Shown piece after piece: positions 56,819 to 64,000 of a stretch of DNA of 64,000 nt. Under the pieces are notes generated by a model that made no database searches, had not been told where the DNA came from, and saw nothing but the letters and a program-made list of their open reading frames with translations. The stretch spans positions 3,348,001 through 3,412,000 of the forward strand of contig NZ_CP083740.1 of the NCBI RefSeq assembly GCF_020150455.1, written 5' to 3'. Both the position numbers and the translations under genes were made by a program. This stretch comes from Bremerella sp. TYQ1. Its GTDB lineage: Bacteria > Planctomycetota > Planctomycetia > Pirellulales > Pirellulaceae. Positions within the stretch are counted from its first letter, which is position 1. Each line of letters begins with the position of its first letter.

Positions 56819-57991
56819 TTATTCGGCACGTCGCATCGGACGTTGACGTCGCGGTTGCCGTGGAGAGACTTCAATCGGCTTGTCACTCACTTCAACGTCT
56901 TCGCCAAGTAGTGTCTTCGCAAGGAACGCTTCGACACGTTCATTGATTTCCTGACCGCCGAAACCATGCCCTCCCCCTTTGACATGCACAAAGGTCGAAT
57001 CGACGCCAGCTTTTTGAAGTGCGTCGTGGAAGTCGACCGACTGCTGAAACGGAACCGTGGCGTCTTCCGTTCCGTGCAGAATCAAAAATGGAGCGTCTTC
57101 CTTCGAGACATGCCTTTGCGGCGATGCCGACTTCGCTACGTCAACGTTCTCTTTAGCAGGTCCGCCGAGCAATTTACTTTCCGGCGAATCAGGGCTGTCG
57201 TGACGCTCGAACCCAGCCGGTTCTCCCATCGTCAACATGTTCGCAGGGCCGAAGAAATCGACCACTCCGGCAACCGTAAGATCTTGATCAGCATGAGGGC
57301 CAAGCTTTCCGTCTAATTCTTTCACGTCGGCCGAAACGCCCAGCATTGCCACAAGATGACCACCGGCGGAACTGCCCCAGACAACGATCTTTTCAGGATC
57401 CCAATTGTACTTTTCGGCATTGGCTTTGACCCAACGTAGCCCGGCCTGACAGTCATGAATTTGCGACGGCCAGCTGGCTTCATCGGTCAGGCGATAGCCA
57501 ATCGATACAGCCACATAATCGCCTTGGCGAACTAACGGCATGGCCCGGCTTAAGAAGGGACCGCGTGTGCCACCTTGCCAGCCGCCCCCATGAATAAGCA
57601 CGATGACCGGCAGTGGCTTTTCCGTGGACGGCTTTTCCGGGATCGCGATATCGAGCATTTGGCGATCATTCTTCCCGTCGAGATAGGGAATGTCTCGAGT
57701 AACTTTTACGCCTTGCACGTTGTTGTCTCGTTGATTGTTTTGGCCCTGACGTGCTCTTTGCATTTGGGCCCGGCGCTGCTCGAAAGTATCAAATTCTTTT
57801 TCGGAGATACTGCCATCGGAATCAGCATCAAGTCGATCGAAAAACCGCTGAACTTGCATCGGCAATTCATCTTTTTCGATCTTACCGTCACTGTTGCGAT
57901 CGAGTCGATCGAAAGAGGGTGCTTGAGCAAACGCTGCCGAAGCTAACAAGAGACAACCGAGCACCGAGAGACACCGCGCTGAGCATTTCAT
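56819..57991 (-). CDS. EF-hand/alpha-beta hydrolase esterase
   Basis: The protein has 390 residues with a signal peptide (LLASAAFAQAP). Two calcium-binding EF-hand loops follow at about 30-70 (DRNSDGKIEKDE; DADSDGSISEKE). The alpha/beta hydrolase domain has the oxyanion motif HGGGWQGG, nucleophile GSSAGG, acid in LHGTEDATVP and His in KGGGHGFG. It resembles exported esterases such as BD-FAE- or acetylxylan-esterase-type proteins. The likely role is deacylation of polysaccharides outside the cell, fitting the neighbouring sulfatase. The C-terminal tail is R/P-rich. Confidence 0.9.
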   Translation of the reverse strand: MKCSARCLSVLGCLLLASAAFAQAPSFDRLDRNSDGKIEKDELPMQVQRFFDRLDADSDGSISEKEFDTFEQRRAQMQRARQGQNNQRDNNVQGVKVTRDIPYLDGKNDRQMLDIAIPEKPSTEKPLPVIVLIHGGGWQGGTRGPFLSRAMPLVRQGDYVAVSIGYRLTDEASWPSQIHDCQAGLRWVKANAEKYNWDPEKIVVWGSSAGGHLVAMLGVSADVKELDGKLGPHADQDLTVAGVVDFFGPANMLTMGEPAGFERHDSPDSPESKLLGGPAKENVDVAKSASPQRHVSKEDAPFLILHGTEDATVPFQQSVDFHDALQKAGVDSTFVHVKGGGHGFGGQEINERVEAFLAKTLLGEDVEVSDKPIEVSPRQPRRQRPMRRAE

Positions 57992-58075
57992 GGCCAGCCC
58001 CCTGGAAAGAAATTGCGAAGTTAGGAAAAGTGTGGGTTCGACTGTTAAACCCCCACTCTATCCGTAAAGTTTCGC

Positions 58076-58095
58076 AAAAGCCCTGAAAAAGGGCT
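58076..58095 (-). terminator. Intrinsic terminator at the end of the nqr operon
   Basis: On the minus strand AGCCCT-TTTTC-AGGGCT is followed by TTTT, about 20 bases past the nqrM stop. The stem is short but well placed. Confidence 0.7.
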
Positions 58096-58116
58096 CTCAG
58101 GTATCGCTCGCGATTC

Positions 58117-58383
58117 CTAATGGGCGTGGTGCGTCGCGTTCTCTTCGGTTTCATGATCGGTGCAGTCCGCAGGCTCCTGGCAACGTTCCTCTTCCGGAAT
58201 TCGGCTGCATGTTGGCGATGGATTACTACAGGCATCGCAGATAGGGTTGCCGACGGAGTCCTTGAAGTTATTCAGCCCGCCGCAACTTCCTTTGATCCGG
58301 CGATTGCTGAGGATCACACCGACCGCCATTCCAGCCAAGGCGATCGCGAATACGCCTACGGTGATTAGCAACATGGAAAGCAT
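58117..58383 (-). CDS. nqrM: Na+-NQR maturation protein NqrM
   Basis: The protein has 88 residues. It has an N-terminal TM (about 3-25) followed by the NqrM-type KGSCGGLNNF and a Cys set at C34, C49, C52 and C59 (CDACSNPSPTC). NqrM is needed for iron delivery/assembly of the Fe centre between NqrD and NqrE. It lies directly behind apbE and the nqr genes, as in many bacteria. The His/Asp/Glu-rich C-terminal tail (HHAH) is longer than in many homologues and could bind metal. Confidence 0.92.
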   Translation of the reverse strand: MLSMLLITVGVFAIALAGMAVGVILSNRRIKGSCGGLNNFKDSVGNPICDACSNPSPTCSRIPEEERCQEPADCTDHETEENATHHAH

Positions 58384-58396
58384 TTTCAGTCATCCT

Positions 58397-59446
58397 CTAT
58401 TTCATTTGGTATTGCTGCCAAGCGGTGGTAGCTTTGGTCTCAACATTGCCGTCTTCTTTCCGCATTTGGAACAGCACGGCCAAGTTGTGCTCCTGAGCGA
58501 AATTATATCCCTCTTCAGGCCCTAAGACCAAAAGAGCGGTCGCGTAACCATCGGCCATTGCACATTCTGGATGGAGCACACTGACAGAAGCCAAGTCATG
58601 TTCGACGGGCCGCCCTGTCTTGGGATTGATGGTATGGGAATAGCGTTTGCCGTCGTGCATAAAGAAGTTTCGATAGTCGCCTGACGTTGCCAAGGCTTTA
58701 TCGTGTAAACCGACGACAATACTGAAGTTACGCTGGTTATCCGACGGCGTTTCAATCCCAATCATCCAAGGTTCGCCATTCGGCTTGAGCCCTGTCGCGC
58801 GTACTTCGCCGCCGATCTCGACCATAAAATCGGTCAAGCCTTCCTTTCGCAACAACTGGAAAACGGCATCGACGCCATACCCTTTGGCGATGGCGGACAG
58901 ATCGACATAGGTTTCGTCTTGTTGCTTCCGCAGCGCCGGCGGATTGCCTTGCGTTTCAACGTGCCGATAGTCAACAAACTGGTCGGCCGCCGCGATCTCT
59001 TCGTCGGTTGGAAAGCTCTTGCGCTGTTTGTCTGGACCAAATCGCCACAGATTGACAACTGGGCCAACCGTGACATCAAACGCCCCTTCGGTGGCATCAC
59101 TGATCTGCTTGGCATCGTGAACCACTTTGACAAGTTCCGAAGAAACCGAAACCCAGTTGTTAGCCTTCGCTTGGTTGAATTGGGAAAGCTCCGACTGCGG
59201 ATCGTAAGTCGACATTTGCCGATTGATCTCGGCGAGAAGCGAATCGACTTTCGGCTGCAGAGACTCCAACCGCTTGGCACCATCGGGACCTGTAACCGCG
59301 CGAACGGCGTAGGTCGTCCCCATCGTTTGTCCTTGAATGGACGCGACCGGCTCTGGCGGGGTTTGTGTTTGGCACCCAAGGAAAACGGCCAGCCCCAGAA
59401 GGCCGGCCGTGATGTAATTTCGCATGACGTTTCGCGAGCCGAACAT
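58397..59446 (-). CDS. apbE: FAD:protein FMN transferase ApbE
   Basis: The protein has about 349 residues from the ATG at 59446; an ATG at 59425 is an alternative, while the longer frame overlaps nqrF. The N-terminus is a lipoprotein-like signal with LAVFLGCQTQ. Motifs include QGQTMGTTYAVRAV, VSSELVKVVHDAKQ, and HTINPKTGRPVEHDLASVSV with the metal/FAD site. ApbE attaches FMN through a phosphoester to Thr in NqrB and NqrC, and both targets are encoded upstream in this operon. Confidence 0.93.
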   Translation of the reverse strand: MFGSRNVMRNYITAGLLGLAVFLGCQTQTPPEPVASIQGQTMGTTYAVRAVTGPDGAKRLESLQPKVDSLLAEINRQMSTYDPQSELSQFNQAKANNWVSVSSELVKVVHDAKQISDATEGAFDVTVGPVVNLWRFGPDKQRKSFPTDEEIAAADQFVDYRHVETQGNPPALRKQQDETYVDLSAIAKGYGVDAVFQLLRKEGLTDFMVEIGGEVRATGLKPNGEPWMIGIETPSDNQRNFSIVVGLHDKALATSGDYRNFFMHDGKRYSHTINPKTGRPVEHDLASVSVLHPECAMADGYATALLVLGPEEGYNFAQEHNLAVLFQMRKEDGNVETKATTAWQQYQMK

Positions 59447-59463
59447 GCTCGCCAAGTGAGGGC

Positions 59464-60690
<1,227 letters not shown>

Positions 60691-60755
60691 TGCAATGTTC
60701 TTCCTGATGCCAGGAGTCTGTCAATTTTTTTCAGTGGTGAGCCGAAACGATTGGC

Positions 60756-61370
60756 TTACAACATCCCGCCGAACGACATGAAGGCCATCGCCATCAGGCC
60801 AGCGGTAATAAAGGTAATGCCCAGGCCTTTGAGCCCGTCCGGCACGTCGCTGTATTTCAGTTTTTCACGAATACCAGCCAACGCGGCAATCGCCAATGCC
60901 CAGCCAAAGCCAGCCGACAGGCCATACACAACGCTTTGACTGAAGCTGTAGTTACGTTCAACCATGAACAACGAACCACCCAGGATGGCGCAGTTCACGG
61001 TAATCAGCGGAAGGAAAATACCGAGTGCGGTGTACAGCGGCGGGAAGTAACGGTCGAGCGTCATTTCCAGGATCTGCACGATTGCCGCGATCACACCAAT
61101 AAAGGTAATCAACCGCAGGAAGTCGAGGTCGACCGAGGCGTAGCTTTCGCCGAGCCAGTAGCCGAGGGCCCCCTTCTTCAGGAAGTTAAAGTAGATCAAT
61201 TGATTAACCGGAATGGTGATCGTCATCACAACAATCACGGCCACACCTAACCCGAGGGCTGTTTTCACGTTTTTGGACACCGCCAAAAATGTGCACATCC
61301 CGAGAAAGAATGCGAGAGCCAGATTTTCACTGAAGATCGCCTTAAGGGCGATGGTTAAATGATCTTCCAT
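60756..61370 (-). CDS. nqrE: Na+-NQR subunit E
   Basis: The protein has 204 residues with about six TM segments. [25 protein letters not shown] context ([19 protein letters not shown]) and [19 protein letters not shown] are typical of NqrE, with the Cys that bind the Fe centre shared with NqrD. It lies 3 bases downstream of nqrD. Confidence 0.96.
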   Translation of the reverse strand: MEDHLTIALKAIFSENLALAFFLGMCTFLAVSKNVKTALGLGVAVIVVMTITIPVNQLIYFNFLKKGALGYWLGESYASVDLDFLRLITFIGVIAAIVQILEMTLDRYFPPLYTALGIFLPLITVNCAILGGSLFMVERNYSFSQSVVYGLSAGFGWALAIAALAGIREKLKYSDVPDGLKGLGITFITAGLMAMAFMSFGGML

Positions 61371-61373
61371 CGT

Positions 61374-62003
61374 TTAGCCCTCCGATTCGACTTGTTCAGG
61401 ATTGAAAGCGCGAATGACCCAAATGATGAAGCCAATCAGGAAGAACGCACTAGGAGCCAACAGCATCAAGCCGTTAGGCACATACCAGCCACCGTTCTTT
61501 TGCAGTGCGAGCACCGTGAATCCGAACAGCGTGCCGCTGCCGAGAAGTTCGCGGAAGAAACCAACGATCAGCAAGATCACGGAGTAACCGAGGCCGTTGC
61601 CGATACCATCCAGGAAACTGATCCCTGGCTTGTTCTTCATCGCAAACGCTTCCGCTCGGCCCATCACAATACAGTTGGTAATGATCAGACCGACAAACAC
61701 CGACATTTGCTTACTGATTCCGTAGGCAAATGCCTGAAGCAGCTGGTCGACCACGATCACAAGCGAAGCAATGATCGTCATCTGAACTATGATACGAATG
61801 CTGCCGGGAACGAATTGCCGAATCAAGCTGACGCCCAAGTTCGAGAATGCGGTGACCGCGATCACGGCCAGGCACATCACCGCGGAAGTCTTCAAACTCG
61901 AGGTCACAGCCAACGCCGAACAGATCCCAAGGACCTGCAGGGCAATCGGATTGTTATGCACGACTGGGTCGAGCAAAACGTCCTTTGCGGAGCTCTTAGC
62001 CAT
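61374..62003 (-). CDS. nqrD: Na+-NQR subunit D
   Basis: The protein has 209 residues from the ATG at 62003 (GGAG upstream), overlapping the nqrC end by 8 bases; longer readings lie inside nqrC. It has about six TM segments, with [17 protein letters not shown] and [17 protein letters not shown], the latter with the conserved Cys, typical of NqrD. Confidence 0.95.
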   Translation of the reverse strand: MAKSSAKDVLLDPVVHNNPIALQVLGICSALAVTSSLKTSAVMCLAVIAVTAFSNLGVSLIRQFVPGSIRIIVQMTIIASLVIVVDQLLQAFAYGISKQMSVFVGLIITNCIVMGRAEAFAMKNKPGISFLDGIGNGLGYSVILLIVGFFRELLGSGTLFGFTVLALQKNGGWYVPNGLMLLAPSAFFLIGFIIWVIRAFNPEQVESEG

Positions 62004-62793
62004 CGGACTTCTCCTTCGATTGGAGGTGTTCGAGATAGGTTCCAAAGCCCTCGTTGCTGAGCCAGAACCGCACGAAATTGTTCACACCATTGGTGGTGAT
62101 CGTGGCACCGGACAAGCCGTCGACTTGCGACTGGGAGTCTGCCGAAGCACCCCCGGCTTTCTTTACTTCGATCAACACGTCGCCTTGTTCGTCACGCAGC
62201 TTCTTGCCAGGCCATTGAGCTTTCCAAGTCGGGTTATCGACTTCACCACCCAAGCCAGGCGTTTCACCGTGCGAGTAAAAGGTGATCCCCTTGGCCGTCA
62301 CGAGGTCGGATTCCAAGGCCAAAAAGCCTTCCATCGTCGACCACAGACCCTTCCCGTAAATTGGAAGAACAAGGGTTTCCAGCTTGCCGTCTTTCTTGAT
62401 CAGATAAACGTTGGTGTACTTTTCGGTGGTTTGAAAACCAGGAAAGTCCTCAACGGCACGATTCAAATTGGGATTGTCACGAGCAGTTTTGGGATCGTAG
62501 GTGGCTGGATCGAGGATACCAGCTTCCTTCAACTCTTCGGGAGTGGCGACTTCGCCGGTCTCGAGGTTAACGATCTGCTTTTCAACATTGTTGAACTTCT
62601 CGGTGACCTGCTTGCCGGAATCTTTTGGATCCAACAGGCCTGCGGCGGCCAGGACGCTTCGCTGCTTATCGAGCAAAGCGTTCTTCTCTTTGAAGCTTCG
62701 TAGGCCAACCGCTGCAACACTCACAATCACAGAGCAGACCACGCATAACACTGCGGCAACCAGGATGGTTCCGCCTACACTATCACGTCGCAT
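61996..62793 (-). CDS. nqrC: Na+-NQR subunit C
   Basis: The protein has 265 residues with an N-terminal TM (about 8-28) and a periplasmic FMN-binding domain. [17 protein letters not shown] holds the Thr to which FMN is attached by ApbE. Earlier, [20 protein letters not shown] is also typical. The start overlaps the nqrB end by 11 bases. Confidence 0.96.
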   Translation of the reverse strand: MRRDSVGGTILVAAVLCVVCSVIVSVAAVGLRSFKEKNALLDKQRSVLAAAGLLDPKDSGKQVTEKFNNVEKQIVNLETGEVATPEELKEAGILDPATYDPKTARDNPNLNRAVEDFPGFQTTEKYTNVYLIKKDGKLETLVLPIYGKGLWSTMEGFLALESDLVTAKGITFYSHGETPGLGGEVDNPTWKAQWPGKKLRDEQGDVLIEVKKAGGASADSQSQVDGLSGATITTNGVNNFVRFWLSNEGFGTYLEHLQSKEKSDG

Positions 62794-64000
62794 AGCGGGC
62801 CTTTCTCCGATTGATGTTGGCTTGCAGGACGAAGTAGTCGATCAGCGGAGCCATCACGTTGCCAAACAAAATGGCCAACATGATCCCTTCAGGGAACGCC
62901 GGGCTGACGACACGAATCAAGATCGTGACGACACCAATCAAAATGCCGTAGAACCATTTACCGGTTCGCGTCATCGCTGCCGAAACAGGGTCGGTTGCCA
63001 TGAACACGGTACCGAAAGCGAAACCGCCGATAACGAGGTGCCACCAGGGAGGCATCCCGAGAAGAACGTCGCTGCTGGCCAGCATGAAGATGCCGGACAA
63101 GCCCATCGCTCCGATCACACAGCCCGCCATGATTCGCCACGAGCCGATTCCGGTTGCGATCAGGAAGGCGGCACCGAGCAAACAAGCGAACGTCGAAGTT
63201 TCACCCATCGAACCTTGGATCCAGCCCATAAAGGCTCCCATCCAAGTAATTCCGTGAGCGTCGACCTGTTGAACGGCTTCTGCCATGGTCGTTCCCGTAG
63301 GAGACGAAGCAGCCACACCTAATGTCGTTGCACCGCTAAAGCCATCTGGCGAAACGGCCGTCCAGACTTTTTCCCCGGTAATGTCCGTCGCGTAGGCAAA
63401 GTACAGGAATGCACGTGCCGTCAAAGCAGGGTTCAGGAAGTTCTTTCCAGTACCGCCGAAGACTTCTTTACCAACAAGAATGCCGAACCCAATGCCGACT
63501 GCCACTTGCCATAGAGGAATCGTGGGAGGCAGGATTAGCGGGAAGAGCATTCCGGAAACGAGGAAGCCTTCGTTGATTTCATGCTTGCGAACGATACTGA
63601 AGATCAATTCGATCGTACCACCGACGCTCATCGTGACGATGTAAACCGGCAGGAAGAAGATTGTCCCCAGCACGATGTTGCTAATCCAACTTGACGGATC
63701 GTGCGCGAGCCCTGTCATCTCGAACAGCGTCTCGTGCCAATCAGCCGTTGGCTGTGCCCCAGCTGCGATCTGCAAGTTGGCCTGATACCCGGTGTTCCAC
63801 AGGGCCATGTAAATACATGGAATCAGGGAGAGAACGACGAAGATCATCGTTCGCTTGAGATCCAGCCCGTCGCGCACATGGGTTAGTCCCTTGGCACGAT
63901 CTGGTGGCGTGTACAAAAACGTATCCGCCGCTTCGTACAGCGGATAGAGTCGCTCCAACTTTCCTCCTTCGAGGAACATTGGTTCGACCTTATCGAGCAT
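62783..64000 (-). CDS. nqrB: Na+-NQR subunit B, probably 5'-truncated by the window edge
   Basis: At least 405 residues are present. The frame reaches the right edge exactly at an ATG codon; family members begin a few residues earlier, before LLDKV, so the true start may lie outside. About ten TM segments occur. [20 protein letters not shown] at the N-terminus and [13 protein letters not shown] (Thr for covalent FMN) are diagnostic. NqrB carries riboflavin and FMN and is the main Na+ pathway subunit. nqrA would be expected just upstream, outside the window. Confidence 0.95.
   Translation of the reverse strand: MLDKVEPMFLEGGKLERLYPLYEAADTFLYTPPDRAKGLTHVRDGLDLKRTMIFVVLSLIPCIYMALWNTGYQANLQIAAGAQPTADWHETLFEMTGLAHDPSSWISNIVLGTIFFLPVYIVTMSVGGTIELIFSIVRKHEINEGFLVSGMLFPLILPPTIPLWQVAVGIGFGILVGKEVFGGTGKNFLNPALTARAFLYFAYATDITGEKVWTAVSPDGFSGATTLGVAASSPTGTTMAEAVQQVDAHGITWMGAFMGWIQGSMGETSTFACLLGAAFLIATGIGSWRIMAGCVIGAMGLSGIFMLASSDVLLGMPPWWHLVIGGFAFGTVFMATDPVSAAMTRTGKWFYGILIGVVTILIRVVSPAFPEGIMLAILFGNVMAPLIDYFVLQANINRRKARYAT

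Overview
The window looks like chromosome of a Pirellulaceae-type planctomycete, probably marine (Blastopirellula/Bremerella/Rhodopirellula-like). This is inferred from gene content: two DUF1559 pseudopilin-like proteins, two sulfatases, a DUF1592 cytochrome/DUF1552 pair, a LEPR-type exported protein, GAF/HlyD and M50/HlyD fusions and an Na+-NQR operon. No rRNA, tRNA, CRISPR array or prophage was seen.

Layout. (1) 1-7166: the 5' end of a LEPR-motif surface/secreted protein, a proline-rich exported protein, and a three-gene membrane-fusion cluster (GAF-GAF-TM-HlyD; HlyD adaptor; PqqD-like/M50/HlyD). (2) 7440-20786: main type VI secretion (T6SS) block, transcribed leftward in the order small protein, sigma factor, tssA, tssB, tssC, second tssC, tagJ, tssE, tssF, tssG, tssH/clpV, closed by a terminator. 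An internal terminator separates the two tssC genes. (3) 21244-27778: TolC-like lipoprotein, sulfatase, methyltransferase, DUF1559 protein. (4) 27881-33314: second T6SS block, tssK, tssL, a strongly shortened tssM and an unknown membrane-anchored protein. Hcp, VgrG and TssJ were not found in the window. (5) 33677-34432: a RAYT transposase between inverted REP palindromes. (6) 34414-38804: operon of C39-like peptidase, RLAN-RimK ATP-grasp ligase, GCS2 ligase and N-formylglutamate amidohydrolase, predicted to make, process or break down a small glutamyl-type metabolite or peptide. (7) 38972-51062: unknown membrane protein, SUKH-like protein, atypical prepilin peptidase, PTPS/QueD-like, MogA-like, a 1154-residue unknown protein, IlvD/Edd dehydratase, Hsp20 with a sigma-54-type promoter, and a DUF1559 protein with a small lipoprotein. 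(8) 51192-57991: DUF1552/DUF1592 pair, sulfatase, EF-hand esterase. (9) 58117-64000: nqrB-C-D-E-F, apbE, nqrM, running off the right edge.

The T6SS blocks together give sheath (B, C), baseplate (E, F, G, K, A), disassembly ATPase (H), TagJ and inner-membrane parts (L, reduced M). The sigma factor gene at the head of the main block could tie its expression to a dedicated holoenzyme. The NQR operon carries its own FMN-transferase and maturation factor genes, so it is close to self-contained; nqrA would lie just beyond the right edge.

All calls come from reading translations and motifs by eye. No database search was run, so family names rest on recognised motifs and remembered family features.
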